DNA of 64,000 nt, taken from assembly GCA_023421955.1 (NCBI GenBank), contig JAEZSE010000023.1, positions 1 to 64,000 on the forward strand. Direction: 5' to 3'. How positions within the stretch are numbered: position 1 is the first letter of the stretch; every line of letters starts with the position of its first letter. The notes beneath the pieces are model-generated. The model saw nothing but the letters and a program-made list of their open reading frames with translations. It was not told where the DNA came from and did not search any database. The position numbers and the translations under genes are program-made. This document shows positions 50,801-58,797 of this stretch, one piece after another. The stretch is from Bacillota bacterium. Its GTDB lineage: Bacteria > Bacillota > Clostridia > Christensenellales > UMGS416.

Positions 50801-51446
50801 CGTGTGGGCCTTCGGCGGCGACGGCTGGGCCTATGACATCGGTTACGGCGGCCTGGACCACGTGCTGGCCATGGGCGAGGACATCAACATCCTCGTGCTG
50901 GACACCGAGCTTTACTCCAACACCGGCGGCCAGTCCTCCAAGTCCACGCCCACCGGCTCGGTCGTGAAGTTCGCGGCCTCCGGCAAGCGCACCCGTAAGA
51001 AGGACCTGGGCCTGATGGCAATGAGCTACGGCTATGTGTATGTGGCTTCTGTGAGCATGGGCGCCAACCAGGCGCAGCTGCTGAAGGCCCTCTCCGAGGC
51101 CGAGGCGTATCCGGGCCCGTCGCTGGTCATCGCTTATGCCCCGTGCATCAACCACGGCATCAACATGGGCAAGAGCCAGCAGGAAATGAAGAAGGCTGTG
51201 GAGTCCGGCTATTGGCCGCTCTACCGGTTCAACCCGCTGCTGTCTGAAGAGGGCAAGAACCCTTTCACGCTGGACAGCAAAGAGCCCACCGCCGACTACA
51301 TGGACTTCATCAAGGGCGAGACTCGCTACAAGGCTCTGCTGCAGGAGTTCCCGGAAGTGGCCGAGAAGCTCTTTGCCAAAGCCCAGGGCGAAGCCCGCAA
51401 GAGGCTGGAGACCTACAAGAAGCTGGCTGAGGAGAAGATCCTGTAA
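47898..51446 (+). CDS. nifJ: Pyruvate:ferredoxin (flavodoxin) oxidoreductase
   Basis: The single-chain PFOR of 1182 residues oxidises pyruvate to acetyl-CoA and CO2 and passes electrons to ferredoxin or flavodoxin. Domains run I-VI. The N-terminus (YPITPSSTMAEVADQW) is pyruvate-binding. Two 4Fe-4S ferredoxin sets lie near 689 (CIQCNQCSYVCP) and 745 (CTGCGNCADICP). The proximal-cluster cysteines lie in GACAGCGETPY near 808, and the thiamine-diphosphate domain holds GDGWAYDIGYGGLDHV and YSNTGGQSSKSTPTG. AAGGAGG precedes the ATG. Codon use is strongly biased (GCC, CTG, AAG, ATC), a sign of very high expression. Confidence 0.98.
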   Translation: MAKGKQMTIDGNTAASHVAYAFSDVAAIYPITPSSTMAEVADQWSAYGRKNLFGQELKVSEMQSEAGAAGAVHGSLVTGSLTTTFTASQGLLLMIPNMYKIAGEKLPAVFHVSARTLATHALCIFGDHSDVMACRQTGYAMLASNSVQEVMDLALVAHIATLKASVPFLHFFDGFRTSSEVQKIEAIAYEDMAKLMPWDKVAEFRARGMNPEHPHLQGTAENPDVFFQNAETSNNLYATVPAIVEEVMGQVGELTGRKYNLFDYAGAPDAENVIVMMGSGAETAEETMKYLNSKGAKLGVLKVRLFRPFSVSHFVKALPATVKRLAVMDRTKEYGAIGEPLYQDIITALSEGNRKMDVVIGGRYGLGSKEFTPPMVKAIYDNLASATPKNHFTVGIVDDVGHTSLDVKDVFDIAPAGTISCKFYGYGSDGTVGANKNSIKIIGDHTDLYAQGYFWYDSKKSGGVTVSHLRFGKSPIKAPYLVDHADFIACHNPSYIVRYDMLSSMKSGGTFLLNSAWSAEEMEEKLPAALKRTLAQKNVKFYNVDAVKIASELGLGGRINSIMMAAFFKLSGVIPYADAERYMKEAVQKTYGKKGEKVVNMNFAAIDNAISGLVEIKIPDSWKTIATGAEMIKVKGDEYTNEVICPIASLEGDNLPVSAFDPSGRFPTGTTQFEKRGIAINVPEWIPENCIQCNQCSYVCPHAVIRPFLLTADEAAKAPEGFVTKKAIGKEVADYQFKIQISPLDCTGCGNCADICPAKNKALVMKPLDELVTKEKEYWDYAIALPEKNISMAANVKNSQFNKPLFEFSGACAGCGETPYVKLVTQLFGDRMVIANATGCSSIYGGTAPTVPYTKNAKGQGPAWANSLFEDNAEFGFGMAISFQQRRARLAMLVEKLGAAEVPAEWGLKEACAEWLAGKDNAEASKAASEKLRAALKVAIAECGSCGCELDSLYKEIAGMDDLFVKKSVWAFGGDGWAYDIGYGGLDHVLAMGEDINILVLDTELYSNTGGQSSKSTPTGSVVKFAASGKRTRKKDLGLMAMSYGYVYVASVSMGANQAQLLKALSEAEAYPGPSLVIAYAPCINHGINMGKSQQEMKKAVESGYWPLYRFNPLLSEEGKNPFTLDSKEPTADYMDFIKGETRYKALLQEFPEVAEKLFAKAQGEARKRLETYKKLAEEKIL

Positions 51447-51468
51447 GCCAGAAAGTAAGCTGACACAG

Positions 51469-51500
51469 AGAGGGCGAACCAGTTGGTTCGCCCTCTTCTT
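51469..51500 (+). terminator. Terminator of the PFOR gene
   Basis: A 12-13-bp perfect stem, AGAGGGCGAACCA / TGGTTCGCCCTCT, is followed by TCTTG. Confidence 0.9.
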
Positions 51501-51524
51501 GCACCATCATCCAACACGCCGCCC

Positions 51525-51790
51525 TCCCCCAATCCAATGGGGGGGTGAGGGTTTCTCGGCCGGGGTGGAGCCCCATCGCCCCCACACATCGCACCATGAC
51601 CATACTGCGCTTCCATCCCCACCCTCCCTTATCAAGGGGGGATGCCTCCCACAGGAGGCAGGGGGGATTTCCTGTAGACAATGAGAGTTCGAGCAGGAGC
51701 GGAGCTATAAACAGTCGGGCCGGGACGGGCTGGCCGCAATCTTTCAGATTGCTGCTCACCCATGCATCCTGGAGCCCGGCCCCTACTGGT
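51525..51790. repeat. Repeat block between PFOR and the MarR operon
   Basis: It holds a partial G-run/C-run element (51525-51552) and a full family-A copy (51615-51674, apical stem GCCTCC / GGAGGC around CACA). A family-B copy (51716-51790) has its two arms, GGGCCGGGAC and GGAGCCCGGCCCC, pushed apart by about 40 inserted bases that carry their own hairpin (GCAATCT / AGATTGC). No gene is seen between 51447 and 51937. Confidence 0.75.
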
Positions 51791-51872
51791 TCAACCGCAG
51801 CATTAGTTTCATTTCATCAAACAGCCCAAAGAAGCTTCCCGAATTTTATGTAATTCATTTCCTATTTACTTA

Positions 51873-51901
51873 TTGACACGCAACGAACTAGGTGATATAT
51901 T
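51873..51901 (+). promoter_or_regulatory. Promoter of the MarR-redox operon
   Basis: Consensus TTGACA, a 17-base spacer and TATATT are placed so that the -10 overlaps the first palindrome. Confidence 0.75.
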
Positions 51902-51923
51902 ACACATGTTGGTAATATGTTAC
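51892..51923 (+). promoter_or_regulatory. Probable MarR operator pair
   Basis: Two near-palindromes, GTGATATATTAC (51892-51903) and GTAATATGTTAC (51912-51923), lie 20 bases apart centre to centre, two helical turns. They cover the -10 and the transcription start. Confidence 0.6.
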
Positions 51924-51937
51924 GTAAAGAGGCCAAA

Positions 51938-52447
51938 ATGAGGGAAAACAACGAACTCAGCCAGCAAAAGCTGGACGCCACCGCCAACGAGGAATTCATC
52001 CTGGGCAGTCTGTTTATGATTGCCAACCGGCTGCAAACATTGCTGGACCGGGAGTTTGAGCCCCACGGCATGACGGCGAAGCAGTGGTTCCTTTCCATCA
52101 TCATCGGCGGCGCATTTGAGGAGCCACCCACACTGGGGGAAGCTGCCTCCGCTATGGGCAGCACGCACCAGAATGTGAAACAGGTAGCATTGAAACTGCA
52201 AGACAAGGGCTTTCTGGAGATTGTGAATGATGCCGACGATGGCCGCGCAGTGCGCCTCAAGCTCACTGAAAAGAGCAATGCGTTCTGGATCGGCATGCAG
52301 CAACGCAGTGAGGAATTCATGGCAACCATGTATGAGGGCCTGAGCCCGAAAGAAATGGTGGCGCTGAGGACCGCCTTGGGCAGGATCATGGGCAACATCG
52401 GGCAAATGGACAAAGAGCAAAATAACAAACGGAGGGAAAGGGAATGA
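51938..52447 (+). CDS. MarR-family transcriptional regulator
   Basis: The product has 169 residues with the winged-helix core TAKQWFLSIIIGG ... TLGEAASAMGSTHQNVKQVALKLQDKGFLEI ... DDGRAVRLKLTEK. It probably represses its own operon through the paired palindromes just upstream. AGAGG lies 6 bases before ATG 51938. The stop overlaps the next ATG (ATGA), so expression is coupled to the FMN-binding protein. Confidence 0.9.
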   Translation: MRENNELSQQKLDATANEEFILGSLFMIANRLQTLLDREFEPHGMTAKQWFLSIIIGGAFEEPPTLGEAASAMGSTHQNVKQVALKLQDKGFLEIVNDADDGRAVRLKLTEKSNAFWIGMQQRSEEFMATMYEGLSPKEMVALRTALGRIMGNIGQMDKEQNNKRRERE

Positions 52448-52833
52448 AGAAAGTCTTGATCGTATTAGCCGTATTGGCAGGTGTTGTAGTCTTGGCATTT
52501 GGCGGGTTTGCGTTGTTTATGAACAACGGCAAGGCTGCCACGGAGCAGCTTGCCATCGCCCCAGTGAATCCTGCCGGTTTGGCGGATGGCGAATATGAGG
52601 GCGGTTACAATGGCGGCAGGTTTACCAATCAGGTGACTGTGACCGTAAAGGGCGGAAAGATCACCGCCATTGACGTGAAAAAGACCGTGGCGCTTGAGCG
52701 GAAAGAGACGACTCAAGACCTTATTAACGACGTGATTACAGCTCAGAACACCGACGTGGACGTGAAGAGCGGCGCGACCATCACGAGCAAGGCCTATCTG
52801 AAGTCCATTGAGGACGCACTGGGCAGCAAGTGA
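52444..52833 (+). CDS. Membrane-anchored FMN-binding-domain protein
   Basis: The 129-residue protein has an N-terminal transmembrane or signal helix (VLIVLAVLAGVVVLAFGGFAL) and an FMN-binding domain from about 45 to the end. The motif VKSGATITSKAYLKSIEDAL fits the SGATxTS site at which the flavin transferase ApbE joins FMN to a Thr. The flavin should lie on the outer face of the membrane. No apbE is in the window. It may carry electrons in extracytoplasmic redox chemistry. Confidence 0.85.
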   Translation: MKKVLIVLAVLAGVVVLAFGGFALFMNNGKAATEQLAIAPVNPAGLADGEYEGGYNGGRFTNQVTVTVKGGKITAIDVKKTVALERKETTQDLINDVITAQNTDVDVKSGATITSKAYLKSIEDALGSK

Positions 52834-52910
52834 TCAGTCATATGCCCCCCATGTGAACCAATCCGGAGCAACAACGACATATCATTTGGAAGAAAAGAAA
52901 GGAACTCATT

Positions 52911-53396
52911 ATGAAAACTCTGATTGTCTACGGCACCACCTATGGCTTTACCGAGCAATGCGCGAAGACGCTCGCCCAAAAGCTGGACGACTCTACTGAT
53001 CTTGTGAATATCGGCAAAGGTGATCCCGCCACCCTGGCAGGATATGACACGGTGGTCCTGGGCAGCTCAATCTATATGGGCCAGATCAACAAGAAACTCA
53101 AGGACTACATGGATGCCCACGCGGTGGAGCTGGCAAAGAAAAAGGTGGGGTTGTTCCTTTGCAGCGGCCTGCCGGAAAACCTGGAGCAGAACTTCAACAC
53201 AAACTTCCCCCGTCAGCTTCTGGAGGTTGCCGTCGCAAAGGAACACTTCGGCGGCGTGCTGGATAAGTCAAAAATGAGCTTCGGGCACAAGATGATCACC
53301 AAGATGATGGAGAACGTCACACAGAAGGAAGGCAAACCGGCACCAACACCCAAGCCGGAGGGTATTGAGAGGCTGGCAGCAGCGATTAATTCATAA
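52911..53396 (+). CDS. Flavodoxin-domain protein
   Basis: The 161-residue flavodoxin-like protein binds FMN through VYGTTYGFTEQCAKTLAQKL at residues 6-25, VVLGSSIYMGQINKKLKDYM near 48 and LFLCSGLPENLEQ near 82. It resembles the protoporphyrinogen-oxidase-like HemG/flavodoxin group. In this operon it could exchange electrons with the membrane FMN protein, under MarR control. A strong terminator follows. Confidence 0.88.
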   Translation: MKTLIVYGTTYGFTEQCAKTLAQKLDDSTDLVNIGKGDPATLAGYDTVVLGSSIYMGQINKKLKDYMDAHAVELAKKKVGLFLCSGLPENLEQNFNTNFPRQLLEVAVAKEHFGGVLDKSKMSFGHKMITKMMENVTQKEGKPAPTPKPEGIERLAAAINS

Positions 53397-53405
53397 GACG
53401 GTGAA

Positions 53406-53430
53406 AGGCGGGGTCTCCCCCGCCTCTCGT
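53406..53430. terminator. Terminator between flavodoxin and TIM-barrel genes
   Basis: A perfect 8-bp stem, AGGCGGGG / CCCCGCCT, with a TCTC loop is followed by CTCGTTATT. It serves convergent genes. Confidence 0.75.
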
Positions 53431-53444
53431 TATTGTCTCGTCTG

Positions 53445-54203
53445 TCAGTGACCCAGCGACCGCAAGAAATCAAGGCTAAGCTTTGCTGCTTCCAGCGACG
53501 TGCGGCGGGTGTCGTTATCCTGGTCCACGATGAGCCAGGTCGCGCCATTTTTTACGGCCTTCTCCACGATGGCGGCATAATCGAGCACGTCACCCATGCC
53601 GATCGGGCAGAAGTCATAACCTAAGTCAATATCGCTCAGATAATCTTTCAAGTGCACGGTGGTGTAGCGGCCGGCATACTGATCCAGCCATTGCAGCGGA
53701 TCCTGCCCGCCAATAGCCAGCCAACCGGTGTCAAATTGAGCATTCAGCTCCGGCACGGCGTCCAGCATCCGTTTGAGGCCATTGCCGCCTTCGGCATTCT
53801 GAAACTCGAAGTTATGGTTGTGATAGGCCAAATCCAGCCCTTCTGCTTTGAACGCGGCAGCAGCGGCTCGCATGATCTCCACCGTTTTGGCAAAGGCCGG
53901 TGTGTTATGGCGCTGGCCTTCCGTCAGAAAACCCAGCACTGCGCCACCGCAGCCCAAAACCCGGCACGTGCCAATCACAACCGCAGGGTTGGCCAGTTCG
54001 TCCAGGGTCATATGGTTGGAAACAGCCACCAAGCCAAACTCATCCAGCCAACCCCTCAGCTCGGCAGCCTCATGGCCGAACAACCCGCAAAACTCCACGC
54101 CATCATAACCCATTTCTGCGATGGCCTTCAGCACGCCGTGCAGATCTCGGGCCGCGTCAACCCGCAGCGGGTAAAGCTGTGTTGCAATCTTTATTTTCTT
54201 CAT
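53445..54203 (-). CDS. Xylose-isomerase-like TIM-barrel protein (second of a pair)
   Basis: The 252-residue protein belongs to the AP-endonuclease-2/xylose-isomerase-like family. It shows IATQLYPLRVDAARDL, YDGVEFCGLFGH, LAYHNHNFEF near 130 (metal site), FDTGWLAIGG and TTVHLKDY. Such proteins isomerise or epimerise sugars or inositols with a metal ion. GGAGG precedes ATG 54203. It is closely related to the upstream gene and starts 19 bases after it, so the two are a duplicated operon pair. Confidence 0.85.
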   Translation of the reverse strand: MKKIKIATQLYPLRVDAARDLHGVLKAIAEMGYDGVEFCGLFGHEAAELRGWLDEFGLVAVSNHMTLDELANPAVVIGTCRVLGCGGAVLGFLTEGQRHNTPAFAKTVEIMRAAAAAFKAEGLDLAYHNHNFEFQNAEGGNGLKRMLDAVPELNAQFDTGWLAIGGQDPLQWLDQYAGRYTTVHLKDYLSDIDLGYDFCPIGMGDVLDYAAIVEKAVKNGATWLIVDQDNDTRRTSLEAAKLSLDFLRSLGH

Positions 54204-54222
54204 AGCATCCTCCATCTGTGAT

Positions 54223-55056
54223 TTAGTACCCAAGCGTTCTCAAATACTCCCGGCTCATCCGGGCAGCTTCCAGAGAGGGCCTCTGGCTGGAACGATCCTG
54301 CTCCACAACTATGTATTTGGCCCCGGCTTTCACCGACGCATCCAGGATCGCAGGGAAGTCTTGCACACCATAGCCCACGGGCCGGAAGTCGAAACTCCCC
54401 TCCCCCGGTTCCACCGCCTCCATATCCTTTCCATCCTCACCGATCAGAGCGTAGAGCCTCTGCGGCTTGCTGTGGCCTGGCATTACAAAATCTTTCAAGT
54501 GCACAACCGGGCAGCGGCCAGCATATTGCGCAATGTATTGCGCCGGATCCACACCGGCCACTTTCACCCAGCAAGTATCGATCTCCGCGGCAAGGTCCGG
54601 CACATCCTCATAAAGCTGGTCTAGTGCATAGCGGCCATTGAGCTTCACAAACTCAAAGTCATGATTGTGATATAAGCTCTGGAAACCGGCTTTCTTCAGG
54701 CCCGCGCAGATATCCTTGATCTGCCCCAACACCTTGGGCCAGGCGGGTGAACCGGGGCGGCGTGTTTCGTCCAGCCAGGGTATGGCAATGTACTGACAAC
54801 CCAGCACGCCGAAGTCGGTGATCACGAGATCCAAATCATGGATCAGCAGGTCAATCGGCACATGGGCGGAGATGGCGGCAAGGCCAAGGCGATCCATCTC
54901 GGCGCGGATCTCACCGGCGCTATAACCAAAGAAATCAGCGGTGAACTCCACCAGGTCATATCCCATTTCCTTGACCTGTTTTAGCACACCGAAAATGTCT
55001 CTCGCAGCAGCGTCCCGGACAGTATAAAGCTGTAATGCAACAGGGAGCTTGCTCAT
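54223..55056 (-). CDS. Xylose-isomerase-like TIM-barrel protein (first of a pair)
   Basis: The 277-residue protein has the same landmarks as its neighbour: VALQLYTVRDAAARDIFGVL, YDLVEFTADFFGYS, SLYHNHDFEF, IDTCWVKVAG and PVVHLKDFVM. It has a longer insert (MPGHSKPQRLYALIGEDGKD) near the C-terminal third. It is probably a sugar or inositol isomerase. AGGAGG precedes the ATG, and a TATAAT lies about 30 bases upstream on the minus strand. Confidence 0.85.
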   Translation of the reverse strand: MSKLPVALQLYTVRDAAARDIFGVLKQVKEMGYDLVEFTADFFGYSAGEIRAEMDRLGLAAISAHVPIDLLIHDLDLVITDFGVLGCQYIAIPWLDETRRPGSPAWPKVLGQIKDICAGLKKAGFQSLYHNHDFEFVKLNGRYALDQLYEDVPDLAAEIDTCWVKVAGVDPAQYIAQYAGRCPVVHLKDFVMPGHSKPQRLYALIGEDGKDMEAVEPGEGSFDFRPVGYGVQDFPAILDASVKAGAKYIVVEQDRSSQRPSLEAARMSREYLRTLGY

Positions 55057-55148
55057 GGTATCCCTCCTGATCAGTATCGCCGTTATTATACCAAGGTTGC
55101 CGCTTTTTTCATATAGTAGATCACTTATCGTTCACATTTTAGGAAACA

Positions 55149-56018
55149 CTACCACTTAATGCGGTTTTTTCCCTCGAACTTGGCTTGATACAGGTTGGAG
55201 TCTGCCAGATAGACCAGCTCATCCAGCGTGCGCTCGCCGCAGGATTGGGCGATGCCTGCGCTCATCGTCACTGAAAACACCCTGCCATAGGCCTCAAATT
55301 CATGCTCCTGCACCGAGTTTTTGATCGCCTCGGCGATCCTGACAGCTTCCTCCAGGCTGGCTTCGGGCAGCCCAATGATGAACTCGTCACCGCCATAACG
55401 CCCGGCAATGCCGCGCTTGCCGGCCTTTTCGCGGATCACCAAAGCCACACGCTCCAGCACACGGTCTCCTGCCTGGTGGCCATGGGTGTCGTTCACACCC
55501 TTGAAGTTGTCAATGTCCATCATGAGGAGAAACATCGGGGAGTCAACGCTGACCGTTTTATACTCCTCAGCAAGCAGCTGGAATGTGTACTGGCGGTTAA
55601 ATAGCCTGCTCAAGCCGTCATGGTAGGCCATATCCTTCAGGATCTGGCCCTCCATCTTTTCCGTCACATCCATGCAGCTGCCAATGAACCCCAGAAACTC
55701 TCCCTGATCGCCAAAAAAAGGTACGCCCCGGTCGTTGATCCAGCGGTATTGCCCGTCATGGCGGAGTAACCGGTAGTTCATCTCAAATGGCTCCCGGCGA
55801 TGGAAGTGATCCAGATAAATCCGCACGCAGCCGTCATAATCATCGGGATGGACGCCCGAGGCCCATCCAAAGCCAAATTCCTGCTCAAACGAGCGGCCTG
55901 TAAATCTGAGCCAGGTTTTGTTGAAGTAGTCGCATTCGGTGGTGGTGTTTGACCGCCAGATCATATTGGGAGACGATTCCACGATCAGCCTGTATTGGTT
56001 TAGATCCAGCATGGGCAT
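55149..56018 (-). CDS. Diguanylate cyclase with PAS sensor
   Basis: The 289-residue protein has a PAS domain with PAC motif (residues about 5-115, IVESSPNMIWRS ... HPDDYDG ... GFIGSCMDVTEK) and a GGDEF domain (about 125-285). The active-site motif RYGGDEFIIGLPE is intact. No clear RxxD inhibition site is seen just before it. It should make cyclic di-GMP from two GTP in response to a ligand of the PAS domain. GGAAGG precedes ATG 56018. There is no membrane segment. Confidence 0.92.
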   Translation of the reverse strand: MPMLDLNQYRLIVESSPNMIWRSNTTTECDYFNKTWLRFTGRSFEQEFGFGWASGVHPDDYDGCVRIYLDHFHRREPFEMNYRLLRHDGQYRWINDRGVPFFGDQGEFLGFIGSCMDVTEKMEGQILKDMAYHDGLSRLFNRQYTFQLLAEEYKTVSVDSPMFLLMMDIDNFKGVNDTHGHQAGDRVLERVALVIREKAGKRGIAGRYGGDEFIIGLPEASLEEAVRIAEAIKNSVQEHEFEAYGRVFSVTMSAGIAQSCGERTLDELVYLADSNLYQAKFEGKNRIKW

Positions 56019-56197
56019 TGACCGCCTTCCTTCGAAAGCAGGCATATCAATAAACGCCTGCCCTTCCTATCATCCATTTTAGCATTGAACCGAACTGGCA
56101 ATCAACAAGTCTTGACACATTTCGACAAGCGGCTCTGTACCCTCTCACATTGCGAAAGCAAGCCTCATCGGATATGATGGGAGCGGAGGTGAACACC

Positions 56198-56947
56198 ATG
56201 GATTTTGACCATACGGGTAAAGTGGCGCTGGTCACCGGAGGCGCCGGCGGCATTGGCAGGGAAATCGTGCGGCAATATGCGCTTGCCGGCGCCGCCGTGG
56301 CGATTATAGACATTGATGAGAAAGCCGGGCATGGCCTTGAGACTGAACTAGTCACTAACGGGTATGAGGCAGTGTTTCTCCATGCGGACATTTCACGACC
56401 GGCAGCCTGCGAAGTGGCGGTGGCGCAGGCGGTTTCCCGATTCGGCAAGATTGACGCTCTGGTCAACTGCGCCGGTCTGGGGCGGGGTGCTCACCCGAGA
56501 GAATTGGCCGTGGATGACTGGGATTATGTGCTCAATGTGAACCTGCGGGCAGCGTTTCTATTTGCCCGGTTGTGCTCGGCGCACATGAAAACGGCTGGCG
56601 GAGGTGCCATTGTGAACATCGCCAGCACCCGCGCCATCATGTCTGAACCAAACACCGAGGCTTATGCCGCTAGCAAGGGCGGGTTGCTTGCCCTCACCCA
56701 TGCATTGGCCGCGAGCCTTGCGCCGGACTATATCAGGGTAAACTGTGTGAGCCCCGGCTGGATCTGCACAGAGGGTACTGAGGCCTTGACCGATGCCGAT
56801 CATGCCCAACACTTCTCCGGCCGGGTGGGCACGCCGCTGGACATCGCCAGAGCTTGCCTCTACCTCACAATGGACGGCAATGAGTTTATAAATGGGCAGA
56901 ACATTGTGATTGACGGCGGGATGACGAAGAAGATGATTTATGTTTGA
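56198..56947 (+). CDS. Short-chain dehydrogenase/reductase
   Basis: The 249-residue NAD(P)-dependent oxidoreductase of the classical SDR type has VALVTGGAGGIGREIV at residues 8-23, NCAGLGRG near 87, the catalytic Ser in NIASTRA near 138 and YAASKGG near 155. DIDE after strand 2 suggests NAD+ preference. The substrate is unknown. GGAGGT precedes ATG 56198. Its end overlaps the convergent TrmH-type gene by 10 bases. Confidence 0.9.
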   Translation: MDFDHTGKVALVTGGAGGIGREIVRQYALAGAAVAIIDIDEKAGHGLETELVTNGYEAVFLHADISRPAACEVAVAQAVSRFGKIDALVNCAGLGRGAHPRELAVDDWDYVLNVNLRAAFLFARLCSAHMKTAGGGAIVNIASTRAIMSEPNTEAYAASKGGLLALTHALAASLAPDYIRVNCVSPGWICTEGTEALTDADHAQHFSGRVGTPLDIARACLYLTMDGNEFINGQNIVIDGGMTKKMIYV

Positions 56948-57783
56948 GGCTGAAACCCCCGATTCCTCCCAACCTCATAAAGCAAAATCCCTCCTGCCAC
57001 GGCCACATTGAGTGAATCCACGCGCCCAAGCATTGGGATGCTCACAGCCACATGGGGCCGCTCAAACCATGCGCTGCTCACGCCGTATTTCTCGTGGCCC
57101 AGCACCACGGCAGTCTTTTGGGCATACTCCACGTCACAGTAGCGCATCGACGATTCGGCCTTGCCTAGATAGATGGTGTAGCCATTGTCTGCGAGATAAT
57201 CCATACACTCCCCCGCCTCCGCCTCCAGCACTGGCAGCGTGAGCAGCGTGAGCAGGCTGGCTCGCACCGCCACCCGGTTGTTCAGCCCAGTGCGCCTGTT
57301 GCAGAGTATCACAGCAGCGGCACCGGCACCCTCCGCTGTGCGGATCAACGTGCCCAGGTTCCCGGGGTTTTCCAGGCCGTCCAGCACCAAAATGGTGCCG
57401 CTCACCACCTTTGGGATGTCATCGAGTCCCCATTGCGGCAGCCTGAGGACCGATACCACGCCCCGGTCACCCTTTTCGTCACCCAAGCGATCCATCACTT
57501 TTTCTGAAACAACATATACCTCTGCGCTGCGGGCAGCCATGGTCTCCACCGCCCGCACCCAGTTGTCCTGATAAACCATCTCAGGGCAAACAAAAAGCGC
57601 CTCGATTGCAGCGCCATATTCCACCGCCTGGCTGTTGAGCCACAGGCCCTCTGCGAGAAAACGACCTTTCACGCTGCCCTTGGCCACAGAAAGAGCCTTT
57701 TGCACCGCATCGTGCCTGATCCCTGCTTCATGGGCCGTTTTACCGTGGGCTCCGGCAATGCACTTGAATTCCTCTGTGGTCAT
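56938..57783 (-). CDS. TrmH/SpoU-family RNA 2'-O-methyltransferase
   Basis: The 281-residue knotted (SPOUT) methyltransferase has an N-terminal substrate-binding domain (RHDAVQKALSVAKGSVKGRF, EGLWLNSQAVE). Its SPOUT core has VLDGLENPGNLGTLIRTAEGAGAAAV near 135, VVLGHEKYGVSS near 225 and the SAM motif SIPMLGRVDSLNVAVAGGILLYE near 250. It methylates the ribose of an rRNA or tRNA residue; the target is not predictable. ATG 57783 has GGAG 9 bases upstream. Confidence 0.9.
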   Translation of the reverse strand: MTTEEFKCIAGAHGKTAHEAGIRHDAVQKALSVAKGSVKGRFLAEGLWLNSQAVEYGAAIEALFVCPEMVYQDNWVRAVETMAARSAEVYVVSEKVMDRLGDEKGDRGVVSVLRLPQWGLDDIPKVVSGTILVLDGLENPGNLGTLIRTAEGAGAAAVILCNRRTGLNNRVAVRASLLTLLTLPVLEAEAGECMDYLADNGYTIYLGKAESSMRYCDVEYAQKTAVVLGHEKYGVSSAWFERPHVAVSIPMLGRVDSLNVAVAGGILLYEVGRNRGFQPQT

Positions 57784-57873
57784 GATTGACATCTCCGGCA
57801 ATTGATGGTTCCATTATAGAAAGGGGTTCAAGTGCTGTCAAACAGAAGGCTTGCCCCGAGCAGGAGAAACAGC

Positions 57874-58755
57874 ATGACAAGATTGCAGGCGGAGCTGGCA
57901 TTGGATCTCAAAGCTAATTTGGGCGAGGGCTCCCTGTGGGATGACCAGACCGGAAGGCTCTTGTGGGTGGATATCCCGGCAGGAGAGATACACTCCTTTG
58001 AGCCGATTACCGGGCAGGACAAGCTGGTGTACCAAGCCGATGGCCAGATCGGCACAGTGGTGCAGCGACAGCAGGGCGGTCTGTTGGCGGCTACGAGCAA
58101 GGGGCTTGTCTTTGCAGACGGGCAAACCGGCGAGTCTCAGATCATCTGCAACCCAGAGGCAGACAAGCCTCAGAACCGCTTCAACGACGGCAAGTGCGGC
58201 CCTGACGGCCGATTCTGGTTTGGTTCGATGGCCGCCGGTCCAATTACAGAGGGTCAGGGCAGCCTATACCGGCTGGACGCCGACTTGAGCTGCCACAAAA
58301 TGCTGGAAGGCGTTACCATCTCCAACGGCATCGCCTGGAGCCCCGACGGCAGCACGATGTACTACACCGACACACCCACTGGGCAGATATGGGCCTTTGA
58401 CTATGATCAACAGGCCGGCTGTATTTCCAACCGCCGCACGGTGGTCCAGATCGCTCCGGGGGGGCCTGACGGCTTCACAGTGGATGCGGAGGGCATGCTG
58501 TGGGTGGCCCAATGGGGCGGCTGGCAGGTGGCGCGATATGACCCTGCTTCCGGTGAAAAGCTCGTTCAGATCGATGTGCCGGCGGCGCAGGTGTCCAGCT
58601 GTGCGTTTGGTGGAGAAACGATGGATACGCTTTTTATCACAACAGCCAGTGTGGGCCTGGGTGAGGCGGATCGGGCGAACCAGCCGCTGGCCGGATGCCT
58701 TTTCAAAGCAAAGGTTGGTGTCGCGGGCATGAAGGCCAACAGGTTTTCACGCTGA
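57874..58755 (+). CDS. SMP-30/gluconolactonase-family protein
   Basis: The 293-residue beta-propeller has the family pattern LGEGSLWDDQTGRLLWVDIPAG (metal Glu), NRFNDGKCGPDGRFWFGSM (metal Asn), ISNGIAWSPDGSTMYYTDT and GGPDGFTVDAEGMLWVAQWGGW. It probably hydrolyses a sugar lactone with a divalent metal. AGGAG precedes ATG 57874. It diverges from the methyltransferase gene. Confidence 0.9.
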   Translation: MTRLQAELALDLKANLGEGSLWDDQTGRLLWVDIPAGEIHSFEPITGQDKLVYQADGQIGTVVQRQQGGLLAATSKGLVFADGQTGESQIICNPEADKPQNRFNDGKCGPDGRFWFGSMAAGPITEGQGSLYRLDADLSCHKMLEGVTISNGIAWSPDGSTMYYTDTPTGQIWAFDYDQQAGCISNRRTVVQIAPGGPDGFTVDAEGMLWVAQWGGWQVARYDPASGEKLVQIDVPAAQVSSCAFGGETMDTLFITTASVGLGEADRANQPLAGCLFKAKVGVAGMKANRFSR

Positions 58756-58797
58756 TATTTTGCCACAGAACTGCCTCATTTCTGCCTCACTCGCTTC

